From: Urbifossiella limnaea
Lineage (GTDB): Bacteria; Planctomycetota; Planctomycetia; Gemmatales; Gemmataceae
Direction of reading: 5' to 3'
DNA: 64,000 bases
NCBI RefSeq assembly: GCF_007747215.1
Contig: NZ_CP036273.1
Location: forward strand, 4,510,322-4,574,321
The position numbers and the translations under genes were made by a program. This document shows, one piece after another, positions 32,678 to 39,535 of the stretch (the stretch's first letter is position 1; every line of letters begins with the position of its first letter). The notes below the pieces were generated by a model. That model ran no database searches, had not been told where the DNA came from, and saw only the letters and a program-made list of their open reading frames with translations.

Positions 32678-33485
32678 GATGCGCTCCTCGGGGTGAAGGG
32701 GGCGACTACCCCCACGATACACCGCGGCTTGCATCAGTTCTTTCGTTCGGCGGCGGCGGCAGACCACCATTGCTCGTGGGTATCGTGAGACCATATGCCA
32801 CACAGCGAGCGACACCGAACGGAACGCATTGGTTGGTTGCGTGCGGCCGTCATGGGTGCGAACGACGGCATCGTATCGACGGCGAGTCTCATCTTGGGCG
32901 TAGCAGCTGCACAGGCGACCAACCAAGGCATCTTGGTCGCTGGGGTAGCCGGATTGGTCGCCGGAGCGATGTCGATGGCGGCTGGTGAATACGTCTCGGT
33001 CAGTTCTCAGGCTGATACCGAACAGGCCGACCTCGCCCGCGAACGCCAGGAACTCGCGGCCGATCCATCGGGCGAACTTGCAGAACTGACGGCGATCTAC
33101 GTCAGGCGCGGCCTCGATCCGTCGCTTGCGAACCAGGTCGCCGAGCAACTCACGGCCCATGGCGCATTGGCCGCCCATTCCCGTGACGAACTCGGCACTT
33201 CCGAGTTGCTCGTTGCGAGGCCCATCCAAGCGGCACTCGCCTCGGCAGGGACATTCGCGGTTGGCGCGGCGCTACCCTTATTGGCGGTGGTGATTGCTCC
33301 TGGTGTGTATCTCATTCCCCTGGTCGCCGGAGCCTCAATAATATTCCTCGCGACTCTGGGCGGTCTTGCAGCGTTCGTCGGCGGCGCGAGCGCGACGAGA
33401 GGGGCAATCCGAGTCACGTTTTGGGGTAACCGTTCACAGGCCGGGGTAGCCTCGGAGCGCCCTTTGGGTTACTCTTCCGCTCGGC

Positions 33486-34889
33486 ATGGATGCACCCCCG
33501 CCTGTTTCGGCTGACGTTCTGGCCGCGCTGCCGGCCGAAGTCCTGGCCCTGATCCAGTGGCAGGCCCGGCAGATCGCCCAACTCCAGCGCGAAGTCGCGG
33601 AGTTGAAGGCCCGACTCGACAAGGACTCCACCAACTCCTCGCTGCCACCCTCGTCGGCTCACCCACACGCCAAACCGGTCGTGCCCAAGCCCAGGTCCAA
33701 GCGGCGTCGCGGCGGGCAGCCCGGGCACGACAAGCACGAACGGGCGTTGATCCCCGTCGACGACTGCCAGGCCGTCATCCCGTGCGTGCCGACGGCGTGC
33801 CGCAAGTGCGGTCGGGCGCTCGCCGGCACCGACCCGGAGCCGGTCCGCCACCAGGTCTGGGAACTCCCCGAGATCGAGCCGGTCGTCACCGAGTACCGGC
33901 GGCACCGGCTCGTCTGCGCGTGCGGCGTCTCCACCTGCGGCGCTTTGCCGATGGGCGTGCCCACGGGTCAGGCGGGGCCGCGGCTCATCGCGTTCGCCGG
34001 CGTCTTGATGGCCTGCTTCCGCCAGTCGAAACGCCGGGCCGCCCAGTTCCTGGGTACGATCCTCAACCAACCCGCCAGCGCCGGCTGGATGGTCCTGCTG
34101 CAGGGCCGGTGTGCCGAGGCGGTGCAACCGGCCTACGACGACCTCGCCGCGAGGCTGCCCGCACAACCCGTGCTCCACATCGACGAGTCACCGACCAAGG
34201 AAGGCCCGTCGAAGGGATGGGTCTGGACCTTCGTGGCCGACACGTTCACGTTCTTTGCCTGCCGCACCAGCCGCGGGGCCGAGGTACTCGACGACCTCCT
34301 CGGCGCGGACTACGCGGGCACCATCCACTGCGACCGGGCGAAAATGTACTGGCGGTTCGGCCGGCTGCAGTGGTGCTGGGCCCACTTGAAGCGCGACTTC
34401 CAGGCCCTGATCGGCGACCCGTGCCACACCAAGAAGCGGCTCGGCCACGACCTGATGCGACCGACGAAGGAACTATTCGCCCTCTGGAAACGGGTGCGCG
34501 ACGGAACGCTGAGTCGTGCCGAGTTCCGACGCCGCATGCACCCGATCCGCGACACCGTGGAGGTGCTCTTGCTGCGCGGTTGGTGCAACGCACTGACGCA
34601 CGGCGTCTGCCGGGAACTGTGGGAGCACCGCGCGCGCCTCTGGACCTTCGTGGACGTGGCCGGCGTGGAGCCGACCAACAACGCGGCCGAGCGGGCGCTG
34701 CGGCACGCGGTCATCTGGCGGAAGCTCTCCTTCGGCACGCAGTCGGCGGCCGGTAGCCGGTTCGTCGAGCGGCTGCTGTCGGTCATCGAGACCTGCCGCC
34801 GCCAGCGCCGCAACGCCTTCGCCTGGCTGACCGAAGTGGTGCGGGCGCACGTTCGGCGTGAAGCTGGGCCGTCGCTGTTGGCGTCATGA
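33486..34889 (+). CDS. IS66-family transposase (TnpC-like)
   Basis: A 467-residue protein. It has the IS66 N-terminal coiled coil (QREVAELKARLDKDSTNSS, then LPPSS), the basic linker with a zinc-finger region (ACRKCGRAL), and the DDE core: VLHIDESPTKEG, TIHCDRAKMYWRFG, and EPTNNAAERALRHAVIWRK carrying the final Glu. Length is typical of IS66 transposases without insertion. The stop overlaps the end of the convergent cargo gene at 34884 by six bases. Confidence 0.93.
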   Translation: MDAPPPVSADVLAALPAEVLALIQWQARQIAQLQREVAELKARLDKDSTNSSLPPSSAHPHAKPVVPKPRSKRRRGGQPGHDKHERALIPVDDCQAVIPCVPTACRKCGRALAGTDPEPVRHQVWELPEIEPVVTEYRRHRLVCACGVSTCGALPMGVPTGQAGPRLIAFAGVLMACFRQSKRRAAQFLGTILNQPASAGWMVLLQGRCAEAVQPAYDDLAARLPAQPVLHIDESPTKEGPSKGWVWTFVADTFTFFACRTSRGAEVLDDLLGADYAGTIHCDRAKMYWRFGRLQWCWAHLKRDFQALIGDPCHTKKRLGHDLMRPTKELFALWKRVRDGTLSRAEFRRRMHPIRDTVEVLLLRGWCNALTHGVCRELWEHRARLWTFVDVAGVEPTNNAAERALRHAVIWRKLSFGTQSAAGSRFVERLLSVIETCRRQRRNAFAWLTEVVRAHVRREAGPSLLAS

Positions 34890-35117
34890 CATCCAGCCCC
34901 CCTGCGTCACGTACTTCTCCCACCAGTCGGGCGGCAACGGGTTCTCCTCGTGCATGGCCATATGGCCATTGTCTTGTTGGCAGCGAATGAAGCAGCTCCT
35001 TCGCTTGGGGTGGACGTAGAAGACCACATTGCCCTCGCAGACCGGACAACGCATCGCCTTCAGCTCCTCCTCCGAGCAGCCCGAACCTAGGGCGTGTCGG
35101 ATCTCTTCGTGCGTCAC
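34884..35117 (-). CDS. IS66 cargo: small cysteine-containing protein, possible immunity partner
   Basis: A 77-residue protein with a putative zinc site (MRCPVCEGN, then SCFIRCQQDNGHM) and a tryptophan-rich end (PPDWWEKYVTQGGWMS). The start is a GTG at 35117 with GGAGG upstream. It lies 19 bp downstream of the JAMM-type fragment on the same strand; a toxin followed by its immunity gene has this order. That role is inferred from arrangement only. No homologous family is recognised. Confidence 0.55.
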   Translation of the reverse strand: MTHEEIRHALGSGCSEEELKAMRCPVCEGNVVFYVHPKRRSCFIRCQQDNGHMAMHEENPLPPDWWEKYVTQGGWMS

Positions 35118-35136
35118 GTTTCGTCCTCCGCTGCTG

Positions 35137-35570
35137 CTATCTTGGGATCGGGAGCCGCACGGCAGTGCCGTCGGGCGCGATCAAGACGCTGCTCTTCTGC
35201 TTGGTTAGTTTCAAGTCAGGGTTGGTGAAGACGGCCATGTCGCTGTCCGGGCCGACGCTGAATCGTAGCTCGCCGGAAGGGTGCGTGTGAGCGATCACCC
35301 GATCGGCATCTACGACGACGACTCCGTCCCTTCCACCGAGGCGGAGCCAGCGCTGGTTCCCGATTCGGATGAGCGCAACTTCCCGGCCAGTCGCGACAGT
35401 CAGTTCGCCCATCAGTTGCGCTGAGGCCGAACCAGGGGGCATGAGAACGTCGCCCTTTTGCAATGCCGTAATCAGCTCCCGATGCGTGATGTCGAGTTGG
35501 AAACGCTCCGCGTAAGTGTAGTCGGCAATACTCTTGGGATCGCGAAGTGTGCCGAGCCGTGAACCATTAC
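35137..35570 (-). pseudogene. IS66 cargo: JAMM/JAB-domain C-terminal fragment, 5'-truncated
   Basis: The frame is open across the right end of the IS66-like element, so its natural start is missing; inside the element the first ATG is in VLMPPGSASAQL. The C-terminus carries a JAMM metal-protease signature: RVIAHTHPSGELRFSVGPDSD (H-x-H-P-S-G followed by a spaced S-x-D/SD). JAB-type domains of this kind end polymorphic toxin proteins, and a small gene follows. The fragment is probably the toxin tip of a larger gene captured at the element end. Fewer than 140 residues remain. Confidence 0.5.
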
Positions 35571-35969
35571 CGTTTTGGGGAGCACTCGCGATGGCTCTCA
35601 CTGCCGGTGTCGGAGCCCTATTCGGGACGGTCGCGTGATTTGTTGGTGTCCGTGTGAGTAGACGACCCAAGCTCAAGACGCCGAACCCTACGCTGCAGCT
35701 GACTCGGCCCGCCTCAGCGCATCTGTGACATCGAGCTGTCACGGGCGGGCCGGGCAGCTGAGCTTTTTGACTATGAAGCCGCGGTCCTGTCAACTCAAGC
35801 GGGCCGGTTTTTCCAGGGTGTTTTTGCCTTTCCGGTCGCTGACCCGCGGTTGAGGGTCGAGCGAGGCAAACACTACCCCGTCCCCGCCGGCCGCGGGGGC
35901 TCTCCACGTCAGTTGGTCGGGGGTCGCCGTCGGGTCGCACTCGACTATTCGGGCTGCGGTCCGGGTCGC

Positions 35970-36110
35970 GCCGGGGCGCCGAGGGACCGGCCCAGTAACT
36001 GGTATCCGCCGCGCCGCCCATTCGTTCGGCCACCACTCCGGCGGGTCACCCCGCCTCGGGTACACAAAGCTGCGGGCTGGCGCGACTGGGTCCCGTTGGC
36101 TCTCCCCCCA
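35970..36110 (-). ncRNA. candidate bridge RNA (target-guide loop) of IS1111 element 2
   Basis: The fold read on the minus strand: outer stem 36074-36084 with 36010-36019 (one bulge), then guide 1 (complement of 36062-36071, AGCTTTGTGT), hairpin 36050-36055 with 36040-36045, guide 2 (complement of 36023-36034, CGTTCGGCCACC). Guide 1 matches the left target half AGCTTTTTGT at 9 of 10 bases. Guide 2 is complementary to TGTTCGGCCACC at 11 of 12. The two guides address opposite strands and overlap at GT. This is the layout of the target-binding loop in IS110-family bridge RNAs. The donor loop was not resolved. Confidence 0.5.
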
Positions 36111-36160
36111 CCATCACGGGCGAGGTCTCACGTCACGTCCGAGGGCTCACGCCGCCGCCG

Positions 36161-37225
36161 TCAGGCGGCCGTCGCGGCCGGTGCCGGGTCGGGGTCGGCC
36201 CGCCACGGCTGGTTGTCCCGGAGCATGGCCCAGCACCGGACCAGCACCCGCCGCGCGAGGGCGACGACCGCCTGCTTCCGCCGCGCCTTGCCGCGACTCA
36301 GCCGGTCGAACACCGCCCGCGCCCACCGGTTGTACCGGAGCATGCACCACGCGCACTGCACCAGCAGCTTCCGCAGCACCGCCGGCCCTCGCTTGGTGAT
36401 CCGGCCGCGGCGGTCGTCCTCGCCCGACTGGAACTGCCGCGGGACGAGCCCGCCGTACGCCCCGACCTGCCGGCCGTTCCGGAACCGCGTCGGGTCGTCG
36501 AGGTGGGCCACCACCGCCTCGGCCGTCCGCGGCCCCAGACCCGGCACCGTGTCGAGCAGCCGGACGCGGGCGTCGGCCTTCCCGATCGTGTCCAGCTTGG
36601 CCTCGGCGACCGCGACCAGCTCGTCGGCCTGGCGGTAGGCCGTCAGGGCCAGGTCGAGGAGCCCCCGCCACAGGTCGTCCGGCTCGCACTCGGCCAGCGG
36701 CCGGGCGAACTGGGCGATGCCCGCGAGCCCGGCGGCGGTCCACGCCTTCGCCCCGCGCGGGGCCGGCAGCCCCTGGCCGACGAGGACCGCCCGGATGCGG
36801 TTCTGGGCCGCCACCCGCTGGGTGACCAGCGCCTGCCGGTGGGCGATCAGCGCCCGCCACTCCCGCACCCGCTTGGCCGGGACGACGACCGTGGGGAGCT
36901 GGCCGAGCGCCTCCAGCTGGGCCAGCCGGAGGGCGTCGTCCCGGTCCGTCTTGCGCTTCGTGTGCTTGTACTTCCACGCCTCGGCCGCGGTGTTGGCGAC
37001 CTTCACCGGGACGCCGAGCTCGCCGCACAGGTCGGACACCCACCCGGCGAGGGTACACGCCTCGATCACGACGACCGACGGGCTCGTGCCCCGGATGAGC
37101 CGCTCGACCTCGGCCCGGCTGGTCGTGATGGTGCGGAACTCGGCGGCGGCCGTCACCCGGTCGTAGGTGCACGACACGCACTTGTACTTCCCCAGGTCGA
37201 TGGCGAGAATCGTGGTGCCGGTCAT
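36161..37225 (-). CDS. IS1111-group transposase (IS110 family), copy 2
   Basis: A 354-residue DEDD transposase nearly identical to the copy at 31613; differences are few (for example KTDRDDALRL for KSDRDDALRL and GVPVKVANTAA for GIPCKVANTAA). Catalytic residues are in ILAIDLGKYKC, VVVIEACTLAG and TDRDDALRLAQ. The ATG at 37225 is preceded by GAGGAGCG. The whole element looks complete, so this copy is the likelier source of movement. Confidence 0.93.
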   Translation of the reverse strand: MTGTTILAIDLGKYKCVSCTYDRVTAAAEFRTITTSRAEVERLIRGTSPSVVVIEACTLAGWVSDLCGELGVPVKVANTAAEAWKYKHTKRKTDRDDALRLAQLEALGQLPTVVVPAKRVREWRALIAHRQALVTQRVAAQNRIRAVLVGQGLPAPRGAKAWTAAGLAGIAQFARPLAECEPDDLWRGLLDLALTAYRQADELVAVAEAKLDTIGKADARVRLLDTVPGLGPRTAEAVVAHLDDPTRFRNGRQVGAYGGLVPRQFQSGEDDRRGRITKRGPAVLRKLLVQCAWCMLRYNRWARAVFDRLSRGKARRKQAVVALARRVLVRCWAMLRDNQPWRADPDPAPAATAA

Positions 37226-37315
37226 GATGCGCTCCTCGGGGTGAAGGGGGCGACTACCCCCACGGTACACCGCGGCTTGCATCAGTTCTTTCGGCCACCG
37301 GAGGGCTCACCTGGA

Positions 37316-37810
37316 GTGGACGAGGCGTTCGCAACGGAACTGGATGCCATCCCGTGGCTGAGCAACATCGGCCAGCCAGTCACAGCGGTGATGCCGTGGC
37401 CAGTCATCCCAGTGACTTCCTGGGGCGAGGCGTTCGCATGCTTCGATGACGACTGGGAGGCTCTGAAGGGCGCGGCGCGGGATCGGCTGACGACGTTCAT
37501 GCGCGACCGTCGCAACCGCGGGATACGTGACTTTGACTGGAACGAGATGGTGCGGGCGATCAAAGCCCGGGTCCTGACCCGGCTGGACGAGACTGTGTGG
37601 CGGCCGTTCGGTGAGCGGCACGGATTGACGCCGGTGTTTGCCGACCTGGTCGCTAGCGACGTTCGGTTAGCGGCCTTAGAGTACGAGACGCGACGCATTG
37701 CGGGACGGCCGGAGTTCTTCCGACTGCTGCTCCAGGTTTACCGTGCCGGGCACTTTCCGTGCGGGTGGTGCGCGGGCACGTGGCCGGACGGGACGCTCGT
37801 GATCTACTGA
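37316..37810 (+). CDS. cassette gene 11: hypothetical protein
   Basis: A 164-residue soluble protein with no recognised domain. The start is a GTG at 37316, after CACCGGAGG that follows the restored core. The N-terminus is Pro- and Trp-rich (IPWLSNIGQPVTAVMPWPVI), the middle is helical and basic (FMRDRRNRGIRDFDWNEMVR), and the C-terminus has CGWCAGTW. No attC-like site follows, so the array ends here or its last site was lost. Confidence 0.6.
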   Translation: MDEAFATELDAIPWLSNIGQPVTAVMPWPVIPVTSWGEAFACFDDDWEALKGAARDRLTTFMRDRRNRGIRDFDWNEMVRAIKARVLTRLDETVWRPFGERHGLTPVFADLVASDVRLAALEYETRRIAGRPEFFRLLLQVYRAGHFPCGWCAGTWPDGTLVIY

Positions 37811-37989
37811 CCGGCCGTTCCAGGAACTTCCGGTGGCGATGGGGGTGCCGGAGGGGCGAGTTGACGGCCTGGGTGCGTCGTGGTGAGGGGTGCGGCGCGC
37901 ACCGTCCCCGGCGTCCCGATGGGAGACGTGTCGAAGCGTCGCGTTGCCGGCGTCCTGGAGCGATCACCTCCCTTCCCGAGCCCTCGCCC

Positions 37990-38235
37990 CTACGCGGAGG
38001 TCGAGGGCACGTCCACGCCCGGCGACGGCTCGACCTCCGGCGGCGCGACCCGCGTCACCTCGAAGCCCAGCTCCTTCGCCCGGCGGAGCAGCTGCTTCTC
38101 CTGCCGCTCGCGGACCTGCTCGGCGTACGCCGCCTCCTCCCGCCTCATGTACGCCACCCCGTACCGCATCAGGTTGTAGATGTTCCGCGCCAGCTTGTGC
38201 GCCGTCGCCGTCACCGCCTTCACGCCGCCGTCAAG
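37990..38235 (-). pseudogene. C-terminal remnant of an IS110-like transposase
   Basis: About 81 residues remain, beginning GVKAVTATAHKLARNIYNLM and continuing YGVAYMRREEAAYAEQ, then LLRRAKELGFEV before a stop. The A(T)AHKLAR box followed by a tyrosine-rich segment and a basic helix is the usual C-terminus of a large transposase group that I place near IS110; the catalytic domains are missing. Together with the empty space on both sides it marks a decayed insertion at the edge of the cassette region. Confidence 0.55.
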
Positions 38236-38341
38236 CGGCCGTCTCGGCAGGTGCCCCGGCGGCGGGGGACCATACACATGGGGTCGCCCCGCCTGTCTGA
38301 CACGGGTGGGCGGGGCATCCCGCTCCGCGGGAGCCGCCGGC

Positions 38342-38509
38342 ATGAAGAACAAGTACGGGTTCGCCACGTTCCGCCCCGGGGTCACCTACCCGGCCGCCGG
38401 CGCGAAGGGCACCGCCGGACCGACCCGCGCGACCGGCGCCGCCCGGCCGCCGCGCAAGCGGGCCGGCGGGAAGCCGAAGGCCGCCGGCGGCGGGTACGGG
38501 GGGAGCTGA
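38342..38509 (+). CDS. small basic glycine-rich protein
   Basis: A 55-residue protein (MKNKYGFATFRPGVTYPAAG and a Lys/Arg/Gly-rich tail). No domain is recognised. Its stop overlaps the start of the PLD-like gene (TGATG), so the two are translationally coupled. It may be a small DNA-binding or phage-type structural protein, but there is no direct evidence. Confidence 0.45.
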   Translation: MKNKYGFATFRPGVTYPAAGAKGTAGPTRATGAARPPRKRAGGKPKAAGGGYGGS

Positions 38510-39168
38510 TGTTCCGCCCCCTCCCGCCGCCGTTCGCCCGCGCGAAACCCCCCGCCGACGCCGCGGACGGCACCGCCGCCGGGGGCGGCACCGACGCCCC
38601 GTTCGTCTCGCCCCACGTCGCGGCGAACCTGGCGCGCCGGCAGGCGATGTTCGACCGGGCCACCCTGGACGCCGCCCACGTCCCCGCCCCCGGCGAGGCC
38701 GTCCACCTGCTCCTCGACGGCCGCTACGACCTCATGCACCTGGTCGCCGCCCTCGCCGGGCGGGTCGGCCCCGTCGGCCACCTCCGCATCGCCACCCTGA
38801 GCCTCAACAAGCGGAACCTCGCCGAGATCGCCCGCCTCGCCGACGCCGGCACCGTCGCCCGGGTGTCGCTCGTCTGCTCCTACTACTTCACCACCGCCGA
38901 CACCGCCGTGTGGGCCGCCGTCCGCGCCGCGTTCGCCGCCCGCGGGTGGCGGGCCGCCGCCCCCCGGTGCCACGCCAAGGTGGTGACCCTCGACGGCCCC
39001 GCCCACCGGCTCAGCCTGGAGGGGTCGGCTAACCTCAGAAGCAACCGGAACTTCGAGCAGCTTCTGGTCTGCCACGACCCCGGCCTGCACGACTGGCACG
39101 CACGTTGGATCGACGCCGCCATCGACCGCCATGAAAACGACCAAAGCCGAGATGGAGCGGCGGGTTGA
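38509..39168 (+). CDS. PLD-like (HKD-type) domain protein
   Basis: A 219-residue protein. A single phospholipase D-like motif is visible in CHAKVVTLDGPAHRLSLEGSANL (H-x-K, then a downstream G-S-A-N), with helices around VHLLLDGRYDLMHLVAALAG before it. One motif only, so it would act as a dimer, as in Nuc-type nucleases. The N-terminal 40 residues are Ala/Pro-rich. It overlaps the previous gene by one base and the next by 38 bases. The coupled arrangement suggests a small mobile-element or phage operon. Confidence 0.65.
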   Translation: MFRPLPPPFARAKPPADAADGTAAGGGTDAPFVSPHVAANLARRQAMFDRATLDAAHVPAPGEAVHLLLDGRYDLMHLVAALAGRVGPVGHLRIATLSLNKRNLAEIARLADAGTVARVSLVCSYYFTTADTAVWAAVRAAFAARGWRAAAPRCHAKVVTLDGPAHRLSLEGSANLRSNRNFEQLLVCHDPGLHDWHARWIDAAIDRHENDQSRDGAAG

Positions 39169-39535
39169 GTTCGTCCTCCGGCTCCGCCTCCAGGGGGCCG
39201 AGTCGTGGGACATCCACCCGCTCGTGAACGCCGACGGCGACCCGTGGCCGGACGGCCACGGGCCGGCGTGGGGGGTCAGCATCGAGACCGTTCGGCGGTA
39301 TCTCCGGCTCGCCGACGCGCGGCTGGCCGAGATCGCCGACCGGCGGCGGGAGGAGTTCGTCAAAAGCCACCTCGCCCAGCGGCGGGTGCTGTACTCCCGG
39401 GCCGTGCAGCAAGCGGTCGCCGCGGAATCCGCGCGGGCCGGCCCCGTAGCCCGTATGGGGCCGGCGTCGCATCGGGAGGCTACACGCCCCGACGGGGCCG
39501 GTGGCCCGCCCGCGGCCGTGCCCGGTGGGGTTTGA
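39131..39535 (+). CDS. HTH protein, terminase small subunit-like
   Basis: A 134-residue protein with an early helical pair (EMERRVEFVLRLRLQGAESW, then GVSIETVRRYLRLADARLAE) that looks like the HTH of phage terminase small subunits or of transposon regulators. The C-terminal third is Pro/Ala/Gly-rich and probably disordered. Its start lies inside the PLD-like gene. No large terminase gene follows, so the phage assignment is tentative. Confidence 0.55.
   Translation: MKTTKAEMERRVEFVLRLRLQGAESWDIHPLVNADGDPWPDGHGPAWGVSIETVRRYLRLADARLAEIADRRREEFVKSHLAQRRVLYSRAVQQAVAAESARAGPVARMGPASHREATRPDGAGGPPAAVPGGV

Larger units (their letters stand above)
29731..32741 (-). mobile_element. IS1111-group element 1 (IS110 family), carrying nested IS4 element B
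   Basis: Without the nested element it is about 1.5 kb and matches element 2 at 35770 across its length. The subterminal inverted repeats typical of IS1111 are perfect: AAGCCGCGGT at 29737-29746 and ACCGCGGCTT at 32721-32730. The transposase is on the minus strand with a long non-coding end downstream of it, as in the IS1111 group. It sits at the core of attC-like site 8. The nested IS4 element cuts the non-coding end away from the transposase gene, so it may no longer move. Confidence 0.88.
29629..32751 (+). repeat. attC-like site 8, split by IS1111-group element 1
   Basis: GCCGAAC is at 29629-29635 with inner box GCTGCAGCAGAC; the return arm GGCGGCTGCTGAGC runs to 29724 or so and ends TTTATG at 29730. 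The element follows, and a GTTCGGC core reappears at 32745-32751. The loop between the arms is longer than in other sites. The exact right junction is unclear because TTTC precedes the core. Confidence 0.7.
33426..35570 (+). mobile_element. IS66-like element with cargo
   Basis: A 2145-bp element whose ends start with the GTAA typical of IS66: GTAACCGTTCACAGG at 33426 and the complement of GTAATGGTTCACGG ending at 35570. The flanks carry CGTTTTGGG (33417-33425 and 35571-35579), a 9-bp repeat; IS66 usually gives 8 bp. It holds one transposase gene, no obvious tnpA/tnpB accessory genes, and 680 bp of extra DNA with two minus-strand frames before the right end. It interrupts the second transporter cassette. 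Confidence 0.85.
32795..35638 (+). pseudogene. cassette gene 10: second VIT1/CCC1-family transporter, interrupted by IS66-like element
   Basis: The 5' part (32795-33425) is a close homologue of the transporter at 22466, down to the same start MPHSERHRTERIGWLRAAV. It breaks after VTFWG where the IS66-like element begins. The missing tail ALAMALTAGVGALFGTVA is found at about 35580-35638, after the element, ending in TGA. Removing the element and one copy of the 9-bp repeat restores a full-length transporter of about 229 residues. An attC-like site follows, as expected for a cassette. Confidence 0.88.
35770..37289 (-). mobile_element. IS1111-group element 2 (IS110 family), uninterrupted
   Basis: About 1520 bp. 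Subterminal inverted repeats are AAGCCGCGGT at 35776-35785 and ACCGCGGCTT at 37269-37278. The transposase is on the minus strand with only 64 bp upstream and about 390 bp non-coding downstream, as in IS1111. It lies at the G/TT point of the attC-like core, which is also where integron integrases cut. It is the better copy for study because nothing interrupts it. Confidence 0.88.
35680..37295 (+). repeat. attC-like site 9, split by IS1111-group element 2
   Basis: GCCGAAC at 35680-35686, inner boxes GCTGCAGCTGAC with GCAGCTGAGC, stem CGGCCCGCC with GGCGGGCCG. The site runs to TTTTTG at 35769 where the element begins. The core resumes as TTCGGC at 37290-37295 followed by CACCGGAGG. Joining the flanks gives TTTTTG-TTCGGC, which recreates an intact GTTCGGC core. 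Confidence 0.78.

Noticed and set aside
35770-36035. The GTTCGGCCACC inside IS1111 as a captured attC core
   Set aside because: It lacks any attC inner boxes and is followed by a covarying hairpin and a second target-like segment, which fits a guide loop better; the capture idea cannot be fully excluded.
36503-37315. Long plus-strand extension upstream of the last cassette gene
   Set aside because: It runs antisense through the IS1111 transposase; the GTG at 37316 behind CACCGGAGG is the sensible start.
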